Source of the DNA: Lentisphaerota bacterium | GTDB taxonomy: Bacteria; Verrucomicrobiota; Lentisphaeria; Victivallales; Victivallaceae | NCBI GenBank assembly: GCA_015061815.1 | Contig: SUVW01000002.1 | Coordinates: 62,001-126,000, forward strand | DNA length: 64,000 bases | Direction: 5' to 3' | In this document: positions 43,894 to 52,312 of the stretch, in pieces | Layout: each line of letters opens with the position of its first letter | How positions within the stretch are numbered: position 1 is the first letter of the stretch | The notes under the pieces: generated by a model | Told to the model about the DNA's origin: nothing | Databases searched by the model: none | Seen by the model: only the letters and a program-made list of their open reading frames with translations | Position numbers and translations under genes: made by a program

Positions 43894-44375
43894 TATATAT
43901 CTTCCGCTTCCATAAGCATTGCAGTTTCATCGCAACAGTGCCGTTTTTCACATCTGGAACAATCGCTCCATATCTTCTCCGGGAAAAGAGATTTGGGGAC
44001 CTCCCGGAAACCGATCTTGCAGAAAAAATCCACCTGCAAAGTCAAGGCAAAAAGCCGCCAGTCTTTACGGCTGACTTTCAGTTTTTCGATAATGGAAGCG
44101 ATCATTGCGCGGCCGATACCGCTGCCCTGATACTCCGGAGAAACCACCAGTGAACGGACTTCCAACAAATCATTACCGAAGTCCCGCACCGCCACACAAC
44201 CGCACAATTTGCCATCGCAAATTGCGACAGTAAAATTACTTATGAAAAACGTAATATCCTCACGGGAACGCGGCAGAACGATTCCCTGCGGAGAATACAA
44301 CTCCAGCAGCCGGAATATCTCCTCCACATCTTCCGTTGCCGCTTCCCGGATAATCAGAAGTTTTTTCACGGTCAC
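43893..44375 (-). CDS. Short ArgA-like GNAT N-acetyltransferase
   Basis: 160 residues with the acetyl-CoA loop VSPEYQGSGIGRAMI (about residue 80). The C-terminal FPEKIWSDCSRCEKRHCCDE resembles the Cys-rich end of single-domain N-acetylglutamate synthases found in bacteria without the kinase-like ArgA domain. It may make N-acetylglutamate for arginine synthesis. Coupled to accA upstream (ATGA-type overlap) and the CYTH gene downstream. Confidence 0.82.
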   Translation of the reverse strand: MTVKKLLIIREAATEDVEEIFRLLELYSPQGIVLPRSREDITFFISNFTVAICDGKLCGCVAVRDFGNDLLEVRSLVVSPEYQGSGIGRAMIASIIEKLKVSRKDWRLFALTLQVDFFCKIGFREVPKSLFPEKIWSDCSRCEKRHCCDETAMLMEAEDI

Positions 44376-45361
44376 TCTCCGGTGATTCCGTCTGCTGCAG
44401 AAAAATTTTCTTCAAAACATCCGAAGGCGCGGAATTTTTTGTAGCGGTCAGCTTTGAGTTCCTCCCCGGATAAAGCGCACAATTCATCCAACTGTTGCGC
44501 CAGCACCTCTCCCAGCAATCCGGCGGCCCGTTCATGGTCGCGGTGCGCTCCGCCCTCCGGTTCCGGGATTATGGCATCTGCTATGCCCAGCTCTTTGAGC
44601 TTGGCGGCGGTCAACTGCAATGCATCTGCCGCTTTGGGAGCAAACTTGCGGTCCTTCCACAAAATGGCCGCACATCCCTCGGGGGTGATAACTGAATAAT
44701 AAGCATTTTCCATGATCAATATCCGGTTGCCCACTCCGATGCCGATTGCGCCGCCGGAACCGCCTTCGCCGATGATGACTGAAATCACCGGGACTGTCAA
44801 ATTGAACATCTCCCGCAAATTTACCGCGATCGCTTCAGCGATATGACGCTCCTCACTGCCCACCCCGGGATATGCTCCCGGAGTATCAATGAAAGTGATG
44901 ACCGGAATTCCGGCCTGATTGGCCAGACGCATCAACCTCAATGCCTTACGGTATCCTTCCGGCTGCGGCCATCCGAAGTTGCGGAATACATTCTCTTTCA
45001 TATCCCGCCCCTTCTGGGTTCCGATGACCATCACTTTGCGCCCTCTGAATGTCGCCGGACCGCCGACAACAGCTTTGTCATCGCTGTACCGGCGGTCACC
45101 GGAAAGTTCCATAAAATCCGGGCAGAGGAATTTTATATAATCCATCGTGTACGGCCGGGCCGGATGACGGGATATCTGTACCTTCTGCCAGGGGGTGAGA
45201 TTGGAATAAATTGAGTGCATGGTACTATCCAGCTTCTCTTTCAATGCAGCAGTTTCCGCAGAAACATCGATCCCGCTGGCGGCAGAAAACTTTTGCAATT
45301 CTTCGATCTTTTTACGCAGTTCCATCATCGGAGCTTCAAAATCGAGCATGATTTCAGACAT
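44372..45361 (-). CDS. accA: Acetyl-CoA carboxylase carboxyltransferase subunit alpha AccA
   Basis: About 329 residues. The N-terminal helical part is followed by the crotonase-like core: RDMKENVFRNFGWPQPEGY, FIDTPGAYPGVGSEERHIAE, IGEGGSGGAIGIG and VITPEGCAAILWKD. Transfers CO2 from biotin to acetyl-CoA in the first step of fatty acid synthesis. GGAAAG lies seven bases before the ATG chosen; 41 upstream codons are out of line with the family. accD is not nearby. The 257-base gap upstream (45362-45618) holds a palindrome at 45522-45536 and no gene. Confidence 0.96.
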   Translation of the reverse strand: MSEIMLDFEAPMMELRKKIEELQKFSAASGIDVSAETAALKEKLDSTMHSIYSNLTPWQKVQISRHPARPYTMDYIKFLCPDFMELSGDRRYSDDKAVVGGPATFRGRKVMVIGTQKGRDMKENVFRNFGWPQPEGYRKALRLMRLANQAGIPVITFIDTPGAYPGVGSEERHIAEAIAVNLREMFNLTVPVISVIIGEGGSGGAIGIGVGNRILIMENAYYSVITPEGCAAILWKDRKFAPKAADALQLTAAKLKELGIADAIIPEPEGGAHRDHERAAGLLGEVLAQQLDELCALSGEELKADRYKKFRAFGCFEENFSAADGITGE

Positions 45362-45521
45362 AAGAAAACTTTCCGTTATTTTAATATTTATTGTCTTATT
45401 TATTGAGGCAATTTCAAAAGTCCTCAAAAATTCTTGAAACTCCGCATCGCGGAACTTCTTCCCACTTTCGCTCCGCCATGACAAACCGGATGGAACAGAG
45501 CGTTATTGCGCGGTTGACCGA

Positions 45522-45536
45522 TCACAATATTTGTGA
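45522..45536. promoter_or_regulatory. Palindrome upstream of accA, possible operator
   Basis: TCACAATATTTGTGA has perfect six-base arms around TAT. It lies 160 bases before accA in the otherwise empty 45362-45618 gap. Palindromes of this size bind dimeric regulators, but no family is recognised and no good promoter was found near it. Confidence 0.35.
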
Positions 45537-45618
45537 CCTGCTTCTGCATACAGCAATAAACGCAGCTGCACCTTCAGGCGGGTAAATTTCACAAAATTCC
45601 GGACATTACCTTTCAGTT

Positions 45619-46641
45619 TCACTCCACTATCCTGACCGGCGAACCTTCCGGGATCAGACTGTAAAGCAATGAAATATCTTCGTTATTCAATTGTACCGCG
45701 CCGCTGCGCAGAGAATTTTCAGCTGCCGCTTGAGAACCGCTGCCGTGTATCGACAGGTGAAGTATCGGAGCATCAGGACGTTTTTTCCCGGCCAGAGTGA
45801 TGAGAAAATCGCCATAGGGATTCCCTTCACTGCCATTGGGGAAGACCCGCCCGTGCGCATCCCGGAAAACCGGCTTGGCAATACGGCTGCAAACCACCAG
45901 ATCGTCCCGCAACACTCCGGGAAGAGTCCGGATGGGGAAGAGGACAAAGGGTACTTGTGAATCGCCGGTGACCCGGTTCAGCTGCAACGTGCCGCTTTTC
46001 CGGGAAATGACCAACTGCCATGAATCAGCTTTGATGAAGGTTATTTTCTGCCCGATACGGATGCTGTCCGGATTGTCGATATGGTTGTATTTCCGGACAA
46101 AGTGGCGGGTGTTTTTATACTTTGCCGTAAGCAATCCGAGGGTGTCGCCGCCCTGAACAGTGTGGGTGACGGCATATTTTGCCTGCTTCCAGGAACCATC
46201 CTGCAAAGCTTGACGGAACATTTTGGTATGCACAGCAAGTTCCGGAGCCGGCGGATCATATTTGGCATCATTGTTTCCGGGAACGGAGACGCTGTTTTCC
46301 ATTTTCCCATCTCCGGCCGGATCAGGGACACCCCCCCCCGGCTCCCCGGGCTCTCCTGAAATGCCGGTCGCCGTTTCTCCCGGGGTATCGCGGTTTACCG
46401 GATCAGCCGTTTTGCTGCCGGTATCAGAAGCGGCACTGTTTTTTTCAACAGCCGCCGGAATATTTTCCTTTCCGGCCTTTTGCTCCTGATCGTTTGCACT
46501 GTCATCCGGCACAATGGCGTAAATGACCGCTGTCGTAACAGCTGCGACAATGCAGAAAAGCACTGTTGTACGCATGATTTTATCCCGGCGGTAACGCGGC
46601 CTTTTGACTTCGCGCTCCACCTCAAAATTGAATCGCGGCAT
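45619..46641 (-). CDS. LysM protein with L,D-transpeptidase (YkuD) fold lacking the catalytic Cys
   Basis: About 340 residues: cytoplasmic basic tail, one membrane helix (about 25-42), a long low-complexity linker rich in Pro/Gly/Glu, LysM (about 160-205: THTVQGGDTLGLLTAKYKN) and a C-terminal YkuD-like domain. The conserved His is in HLSIHGSG, but where YkuD has SKGCIRMHNKD this protein has RSGAVQLNNED. The nucleophilic Cys is Ala and the following Arg is Gln, so transpeptidase activity is unlikely. ATG chosen over a TTG five codons earlier. It could bind peptidoglycan as a non-enzymatic protein. The linker codons include a run of nine G. Confidence 0.88.
   Translation of the reverse strand: MPRFNFEVEREVKRPRYRRDKIMRTTVLFCIVAAVTTAVIYAIVPDDSANDQEQKAGKENIPAAVEKNSAASDTGSKTADPVNRDTPGETATGISGEPGEPGGGVPDPAGDGKMENSVSVPGNNDAKYDPPAPELAVHTKMFRQALQDGSWKQAKYAVTHTVQGGDTLGLLTAKYKNTRHFVRKYNHIDNPDSIRIGQKITFIKADSWQLVISRKSGTLQLNRVTGDSQVPFVLFPIRTLPGVLRDDLVVCSRIAKPVFRDAHGRVFPNGSEGNPYGDFLITLAGKKRPDAPILHLSIHGSGSQAAAENSLRSGAVQLNNEDISLLYSLIPEGSPVRIVE
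46331..46339. repeat. Run of nine C (nine G in the coding strand) inside the LysM gene
   Basis: The run encodes Gly-Gly-Gly in the linker before the LysM domain, near residue 102. A slip of one base would cut off both LysM and the YkuD-like domain. Confidence 0.8.
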
Positions 46642-46700
46642 ATTTATATTTCCCAAATTGTCTATATTTCAGGCAGTTCCATTGCCATTGCGCCTTATAT

Positions 46701-46729
46701 AATATAAGACCGGAGTGTGATTTTTTCAA
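46701..46729 (-). promoter_or_regulatory. Promoter of the LysM/YkuD-like gene
   Basis: Minus strand TTGAAA (46729-46724), a 17-base spacer and TATATT (46706-46701). The -10 lies in the palindrome CTTATATAATATAAG (46694-46708). Confidence 0.7.
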
Positions 46730-46737
46730 GGGGAGTA

Positions 46738-46767
46738 TTGGCATTCCTGAACTTTTGATGTTATATT
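46738..46767 (+). promoter_or_regulatory. Promoter of tsaD
   Basis: TTGGCA (46738-46743), an 18-base spacer and TATATT (46762-46767); TTATAT with 17 bases is equivalent. It is back to back with the LysM gene promoter. Confidence 0.6.
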
Positions 46768-46870
46768 ATGCACAGATACAAAGCGGTGTATCCGGATCAA
46801 TGAGGTGAATGTTTAACAGACCGTCACCGGAAAAATCACGGTTCCGGAGAGCAGAAAGAGGTAATTGCAA

Positions 46871-47944
46871 ATGAGTCTGATATTGAGTATTGAGAGCAGT
46901 TGTGATGAAACTGCCGCTGCAGTAGTGGAATCCGGTTCACGGGTTTTATCCAGCGCAGTCGCTTCGCAAATCGCCAAACACGCCCCGCACGGCGGCGTGG
47001 TGCCGGAACTGGCGGCACGGGAACATCTCAAAGCCGTGATCCCGGTCACCGAAGGAGCATTGAAAGAGGCCGGAGTCACTCTGAAAGATATCAGTGCCGT
47101 TGCCGTTACCCAGGGGCCGGGATTGATACCGGCTCTGCTGGTCGGGATGAATTTTGCCAAAGGTATCGCCCAGGCCAATAATCTGCCGCTGATCGGAGTG
47201 AACCACTTCCTCGCTCATATCTACGGGGCATTCCTCGATGGCGGGGAAACCATCCTGAAAGAAAAATCCACCTATCCCATTCTGGCCCTGGTCGTTTCCG
47301 GCGGACACACTTCTCTGCTGCTTATCAGCGAAGACGGTTCGGCGCGGCAGTTGGGATGCACTATCGATGATGCCGCCGGAGAGGCTCTGGATAAAGGGGC
47401 CAAACTGCTTGGTCTGGGATATCCCGGCGGCCCGGTGATGCAGAAAACCGCCGAAACCGGTGATCCGGAAAGATTCGACTTCCCCCGGCCGCTTACCGGC
47501 GGTGCTGGCAGAGCATTGAGTCAGGAAAATCTTTACAACTTCAGTTTCAGCGGCATAAAAACTGCCTTGCTCTATCATGTCCGCAAGTCGCAGGAAGCTG
47601 GCATCTGTGATGAAAAATGGCTGCATGACACCGCCGCCGGATTCCAGAGAGCAGTGGTTGATGTGCTGGTCAGAAAAACATTGAGCGTACTGAAAAACTT
47701 TCCGGTGAAAACCGTTGTGGTCGCCGGCGGCGTGGCCTGCAATGCCGAATTACGCCGGATGATGGCCGAACGGATCGGACGGCGGGTGGATCTGCGTATC
47801 GCTCCGCCGAAATATTGCACCGATAACGCCGCAATGGTCGGCGGCATTGCCTGGCACGCATTCAAAAAGGGTATCTTTTCACCGCTGAATATCGATTCAT
47901 TCGCCCGGCTGCCGCAAATCGTGGATGTGCCGTTTGTCGATTGA
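46871..47944 (+). CDS. tsaD: tRNA threonylcarbamoyladenosine transferase TsaD
   Basis: 357 residues. LSIESSCDETAAAV starts the ASKHA fold; NHFLAHIYGAF gives the HxxxH iron ligands; VSGGHTSLLL, LGLGYPGGPVMQ, VVAGGVACNAELR and the final CTDNAAMV complete the signature. Installs t6A37 in ANN-decoding tRNAs. GAGG lies nine bases before the ATG chosen; a TTG two codons earlier is possible. Convergent with ybeY after 17 bases. Confidence 0.97.
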   Translation: MSLILSIESSCDETAAAVVESGSRVLSSAVASQIAKHAPHGGVVPELAAREHLKAVIPVTEGALKEAGVTLKDISAVAVTQGPGLIPALLVGMNFAKGIAQANNLPLIGVNHFLAHIYGAFLDGGETILKEKSTYPILALVVSGGHTSLLLISEDGSARQLGCTIDDAAGEALDKGAKLLGLGYPGGPVMQKTAETGDPERFDFPRPLTGGAGRALSQENLYNFSFSGIKTALLYHVRKSQEAGICDEKWLHDTAAGFQRAVVDVLVRKTLSVLKNFPVKTVVVAGGVACNAELRRMMAERIGRRVDLRIAPPKYCTDNAAMVGGIAWHAFKKGIFSPLNIDSFARLPQIVDVPFVD

Positions 47945-47961
47945 ACCGGATCTTTTGTGTG

Positions 47962-48450
47962 TCAGAGAGGATTTTCCGTAAAAAGCGTGGAAAAATCAAA
48001 CTCTTTTTCCAGTTGGGTCAAACACTCTCTTTCCCGGCGGCGCATCCGGCGGCGCGGTGCCGGTGAAAGATCATCTTCCCCGGCACTGTGCAGAAGACCG
48101 TGAACTATATATAACGCCATTTCCCATGAGTATCCGCCGGGACGTTTACTGCCTTCGCGGACAGCGGCATCCGGATTGATGATCAATTCGATCATAGTTT
48201 CATTTTCCGGATATCCACTTTCATCATCGAAGTATGAAAAAGTTATCACATCAGTCGTCCCTTCATGGCCAACCAATTCTGCATTGTACCGGGCCATGCT
48301 CCGGTCATTGACAAAGAGCAGATTGAGATCCCAGACCGGTTCCACCGGCAATCCGGCAGCGACGGCAGCGGCGTGGCAGAAGCGGCGCAAATCACTCTTT
48401 TTCGGCGGCCGCATCCGGCGGTTCTGCCAGCGGCAATGCAGTTGTATCAT
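47962..48450 (-). CDS. ybeY: Endoribonuclease YbeY
   Basis: About 162 residues. NLLFVNDRSMARYN and GTTDVITFSYF are the family's N-terminal blocks. The zinc motif reads HGLLHSAGEDD, with Asp in place of the third His, a variant I recall from related phyla. The C-terminus is rich in Arg (RRRMRRRE). Needed for 16S rRNA 3' end maturation and ribosome quality control. GGAG lies seven bases before the ATG chosen, giving a 59-base overlap with the upstream gene. Confidence 0.93.
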   Translation of the reverse strand: MIQLHCRWQNRRMRPPKKSDLRRFCHAAAVAAGLPVEPVWDLNLLFVNDRSMARYNAELVGHEGTTDVITFSYFDDESGYPENETMIELIINPDAAVREGSKRPGGYSWEMALYIVHGLLHSAGEDDLSPAPRRRMRRRERECLTQLEKEFDFSTLFTENPL

Positions 48451-50665
48451 CTGTACTCTCCTTTTTGTATGCGATCCGTCCATGATTGAAACTTATCAGA
48501 TCGGTAATGAAACACTCCCGGATAACATCCAATTCATGCATCGTCAAATTGGAATTCCGCAGCTGTCCGCCCCGTATCCGGCCGATAAAAATATCGTTGA
48601 CCAGCGATTCCAGCTTGGCCGGAGAAGGCTTGTTGAGCGAACGGCTGGCCGCTTCACAGGCATCCGCCAGAGAAATGATGCTCAACTCCTTGCCCACCGG
48701 CGGTTCTCCGTCATAGCGGAACTGGGATTCAAGCACCGGCAGATTTTCGCCGTGACTCTGCTCCAGCGCGCGGTGATAAAAAAATGAGATCAGATCATCT
48801 CCATGATGCGTGGCGATAGCCTCCCGGACAAAGCTGCACAACCGGTACTCCCGGGCCAGCAGAAGTCCCTCTTTAACATGCCCCCGGATGATCCCGCAGC
48901 TGCGTTGCGGCGGCATTTTAAGATACTCTTTGGGACTGTCCACATTGTTTTCCACAAAGTATTGGGGCATGGATAATTTGCCGATATCATGAAACAGCGC
49001 ACCGGCTTTGGCCCGGGCCGGATTGGCGCGGATGGCTCTGGCGGCATCTTCAGCCAGAGTGGCGACCGTCATGGAGTGGAACATCGTCCCCGGAGCTTCA
49101 CGTTTCAATTTTTCCAGCAGAGGATGGTTATAATCGCTCAACACCATCAGCGACATACTGGTATCCACATTGAAAAGCAATTCAAAAACAAATACAGCCA
49201 GCAGTGCGGCCATTGCACCGGCAAATGCATTGCCGATGATCAGCAGCGGAATAAGTTTCAACATCCGGATATCGCTGTGCAGAGAGTAGATCGCATCGCA
49301 ATTTACCACTGCCGTAAGCACCGCACCGCAAAAAAACACCCTCACGAAAAAGCTGCGGTAATTGGTCACATCCCGGATGAAAAGCGTCACCAGTGCCGCA
49401 ATGGCAAACCAGCGCAAAGCCAATTCAAATGAACGGTCAGGCAGGATCATCAACGCTGATACCGAAGCTATCAGAAATCCGGAAAACAGAGCAGTCCGGT
49501 TGCCCAGCAGAATTGACAGCAGAGCCGCACCGAAAGGCATCGGGATCATAAAGAGCATCAACTCATAATCCGGCAGAAAACCTTTACGGAAGAGATAAAA
49601 GAAGAGCTGTATCGCTCCGAAATTGGCCAGCAGAGAGAGAATTATCGCAAATCCGGCAATAGTGAATTGACGCGGCGTCCGGAATATTTGCGGGTAGACC
49701 CGGTATAAGAAAAAGAAGGAGGTCAAAAGCAGAATAAAGCTCAAAACCAGCTGATTGCCCAACAGAGCCAGACCGTATCCCCGGGGCAAAGCAAGTTTTT
49801 CAGCTTCAAACATATCGACATTTTCCCGGGTGATAAGCTGATTGCGTTCGATAAGCAGTTCCCCCCGCCGCCGTTCTTTGACCACCGGTTCAACATTTTC
49901 GGCAGCAGCATCCGCCGCTTTTTCACTGGCGGCACGGTCAAAACGGAGATTACCCCGGGAAAGCAGTTTGATCAATACCGCTGTGAATTCTTCAGCTGTC
50001 AGCGGCGGCAGATGGAGCAAACCGGATAATTCAGCGGCACATTCCGCAGCGGTCGGCGGCTGAAGAGTGTAGGAGATATCTTCCGGGGAGAGGATGTGAA
50101 CATTCCGGTTCTCCGGAAGTTTTTCACTGCTCCCGGCGATACCGTGATGCAGAACATCCTGCAGTTTCTGCTCCAGAACCGTTTGCTTTTGTTCCAGTTC
50201 CGGCAGGATGTGCGACAATCCGTGCATCTCCATTGCCAATTGAGAACCGAAAGAATCCCCCGGAGAAAATTTCGGATCGCGGCGGTTGCGGAGAGTGGCA
50301 AAAAAAGTTGAACACTCCTGGCGGATCTTTTGAGCAGCTTCCGGATCGATCCGGTATACCGGAAGTTGGGCTTTGCGTGCCTCTTCCTTTTTTTTCAAAG
50401 TCGCCGTAGTATCGGTATAGGAAAAACCGGTTCTGGCCCAAACGGAAAAGGGGGCATGCTGGCCATCGACCCAAACGGTCAAATCCCGCTGGCGGTTTTC
50501 CGAAAGCAGCAGCAATACCGATGCGACCGTCCAGATAAGTACGGTAACCAGAATATACGGTACGGGAGATGAAGATAAACTTTCTTCGATATATTCCCGG
50601 TCGAGCAGCGGTTTTCCGGCAACTCCGGCGCGCCGGACAAACGGAAAAAACTTCCGCCAGTTCAT
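48392..50665 (-). CDS. 7TMR-HD family cyclic-di-AMP phosphodiesterase, PgpH-like
   Basis: 757 residues: an N-terminal helix (about 35-55), an extracytoplasmic 7TMR-HDED region (about 60-290), seven membrane helices (about 300-490) and a cytoplasmic HD domain. The HD motif is GALFHDIGKLSMPQYF with HSMTVATLAEDAA before it and IATHHGDD after it. In Listeria PgpH this architecture degrades c-di-AMP. The order phoH-pgpH-ybeY is conserved in many bacteria. GAGGAGG lies seven bases before the ATG, which overlaps the phoH stop. Confidence 0.94.
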   Translation of the reverse strand: MNWRKFFPFVRRAGVAGKPLLDREYIEESLSSSPVPYILVTVLIWTVASVLLLLSENRQRDLTVWVDGQHAPFSVWARTGFSYTDTTATLKKKEEARKAQLPVYRIDPEAAQKIRQECSTFFATLRNRRDPKFSPGDSFGSQLAMEMHGLSHILPELEQKQTVLEQKLQDVLHHGIAGSSEKLPENRNVHILSPEDISYTLQPPTAAECAAELSGLLHLPPLTAEEFTAVLIKLLSRGNLRFDRAASEKAADAAAENVEPVVKERRRGELLIERNQLITRENVDMFEAEKLALPRGYGLALLGNQLVLSFILLLTSFFFLYRVYPQIFRTPRQFTIAGFAIILSLLANFGAIQLFFYLFRKGFLPDYELMLFMIPMPFGAALLSILLGNRTALFSGFLIASVSALMILPDRSFELALRWFAIAALVTLFIRDVTNYRSFFVRVFFCGAVLTAVVNCDAIYSLHSDIRMLKLIPLLIIGNAFAGAMAALLAVFVFELLFNVDTSMSLMVLSDYNHPLLEKLKREAPGTMFHSMTVATLAEDAARAIRANPARAKAGALFHDIGKLSMPQYFVENNVDSPKEYLKMPPQRSCGIIRGHVKEGLLLAREYRLCSFVREAIATHHGDDLISFFYHRALEQSHGENLPVLESQFRYDGEPPVGKELSIISLADACEAASRSLNKPSPAKLESLVNDIFIGRIRGGQLRNSNLTMHELDVIRECFITDLISFNHGRIAYKKESTDDTTALPLAEPPDAAAEKE

Positions 50666-51618
50666 AATTCGGCCTCCTCTTTATTGTAAGCGGTTATGAT
50701 CTTTTCCAGCAGCCAGTGCCGGACGACATCTCCGGGTGAAAAATGTATAAAGCTGATCTCTTTGACGGACCGCAAAGTTTTCATAGCACGTGCCAGACCG
50801 GATTTTTCGTTTTTCGCCAAATCTGATTGAGTCGGATCTCCGGTGATAACACAGCGTGACCCGAAACCGGGACGGGTAAGAAACATCAGCATCTGTTCTT
50901 CAGTGGTATTCTGCGCTTCATCCAGAATGATGAAAGCGTTATTCAATGTCCGGCCCCGCATGAAAGCCAGCGGCGCAACTTCGATAATATTCCGGGCGAT
51001 CAGGGTTCCGGCCTCTTCCTGCGGGATCATATCAAAAAGAGCATCATAAAGCGGACGCAGATACGGAGAAACCTTATCCTCCAGAGAACCGGGCAGAAAA
51101 CCGAGTCTTTCGCCGGATTCCCGGGCGGGACGGGTCAGGATTATGCGGGAAACTTCTCCTTTCAAAAAGAGGTTGACCGCCATTGCCATTGCCAGATAAG
51201 TCTTGCCGGTCCCGGCCGGACCGATACCGAAAACCACCTCATGTTTGCGCATGGCATCGAGATATTTTTTCTGGGTAAGCGACCGGGGAAGGATCTCCCG
51301 TTTCCCCGGACTGACCTGAACCCGGCTCTCCCAGAGCGAAGATACCGGCTCCCGGTTTTTCCGGCGCAGAATCGTTTCCGCATCATGGCGGTCAAGTTCC
51401 CTGCCCCGCAGAATAAAAAGACTCTGCAATTCGGATAAAGCGTTTACGGCCTCACGCAGATCATCCGGTTCTCCACTCAATTCCACCCAGTTTTCCCGGG
51501 CGACAGCGGAAACTCCGAAGCTCTGACGGAATTTTTCAAGCAAACGGACTTCATCTCCAGTGCCGACGGCACGCAGAGAGAAGCCCGGTTCAAAATAAAA
51601 ACGCTCGCTTTCGGCCAT
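50662..51618 (-). CDS. phoH: PhoH-family ATPase
   Basis: 318 residues with an N-terminal KH-like part, Walker A in GIGPAGTGKTYLAMAMA (about residue 135) and Walker B in AFIILDEAQNTT. The order and overlaps with the PgpH-like gene and ybeY fit the RNA-metabolism cluster. Presumed ATP-dependent RNA helicase or RNase partner. Confidence 0.95.
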   Translation of the reverse strand: MAESERFYFEPGFSLRAVGTGDEVRLLEKFRQSFGVSAVARENWVELSGEPDDLREAVNALSELQSLFILRGRELDRHDAETILRRKNREPVSSLWESRVQVSPGKREILPRSLTQKKYLDAMRKHEVVFGIGPAGTGKTYLAMAMAVNLFLKGEVSRIILTRPARESGERLGFLPGSLEDKVSPYLRPLYDALFDMIPQEEAGTLIARNIIEVAPLAFMRGRTLNNAFIILDEAQNTTEEQMLMFLTRPGFGSRCVITGDPTQSDLAKNEKSGLARAMKTLRSVKEISFIHFSPGDVVRHWLLEKIITAYNKEEAEL

Positions 51619-51632
51619 TTAAATGCGCTTTT

Positions 51633-52280
51633 TCAAAGTTTGGGAATAATCAGTTTCATTCCCGGTTTCAGGGTGTGCGGGCTTTTCAGGATATCGCTGT
51701 TGGCCTTGAAAATAACGTCGCTGAAACGGGCATTGCCGTATGATTTCTGCGCGATCGAACCGAGTGTATCACCGGAACGCACCTCATAAACGGTACTGTT
51801 GGTCGGATCCGGCGGAATAACTTTATTCTCATTTGCTGCCGGAGCAGTTTCGACCGGTTTTTCTGCTTCTGCAACCGGAGTTTCTGCCGGTTTATCCGCT
51901 TCTGCAGCCGGAGTTCCGGCTTCTGCGGCCGGAGCAGCTTCTGCCGGTTTTTCAGCCTCTGCGGCCGGAGTTTCAGTTTTTTCTGCCGGCAAAGTCATGA
52001 CTTCCGGTTTCACCTCTTCATCTCCGGGCTGTCCGGCCGGTTCATCCGCCTGCGACCGGGGGGCACGCACATTTGCTGAAACGCGATCTTCAGTATGCCC
52101 CTTGAAAGATCTGGATGTTTTCGGCGGCGGATTGTAGTTGGGATAACTTTCCCGGATGATTGCCTGCCATGCCGCTTCCTCCTGACTCAACGGCGGTGTG
52201 GCAATCCGGGTGTGGCGGCAGCCGGCGGCAAAGATTGCCAATGTCGCACTTATTGCGGCCAGAACCAGATGTTTTGTCAT
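51633..52280 (-). CDS. LysM lipoprotein with Pro/Ala/Glu tandem repeats
   Basis: 215 residues. A lipoprotein signal peptide ends at FAAGC (Cys21). A disordered region carries 11-residue repeats (TPAAEAEKPAE, TPAAEADKPAE, TPVAEAEKPVE), and a C-terminal LysM domain (about 166-213, YEVRSGDTLGSIAQKSYG) binds peptidoglycan. Probably tethers the outer membrane or another layer to the wall. GGAGG precedes the ATG. It lies 32 bases after fabF and 14 before phoH, so it may be transcribed with either. Confidence 0.88.
   Translation of the reverse strand: MTKHLVLAAISATLAIFAAGCRHTRIATPPLSQEEAAWQAIIRESYPNYNPPPKTSRSFKGHTEDRVSANVRAPRSQADEPAGQPGDEEVKPEVMTLPAEKTETPAAEAEKPAEAAPAAEAGTPAAEADKPAETPVAEAEKPVETAPAANENKVIPPDPTNSTVYEVRSGDTLGSIAQKSYGNARFSDVIFKANSDILKSPHTLKPGMKLIIPKL
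51849..51971. repeat. Imperfect 33-bp tandem repeats in the LysM lipoprotein gene
   Basis: Three full units and one partial unit encode the 11-residue Thr-Pro-Ala-Ala-Glu repeats. The units differ at a few bases, so the array is fairly old but could still change length. Confidence 0.75.
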
Positions 52281-52312
52281 GATCTTTCCTCCAAACTTAT
52301 TGATTGTAAATA

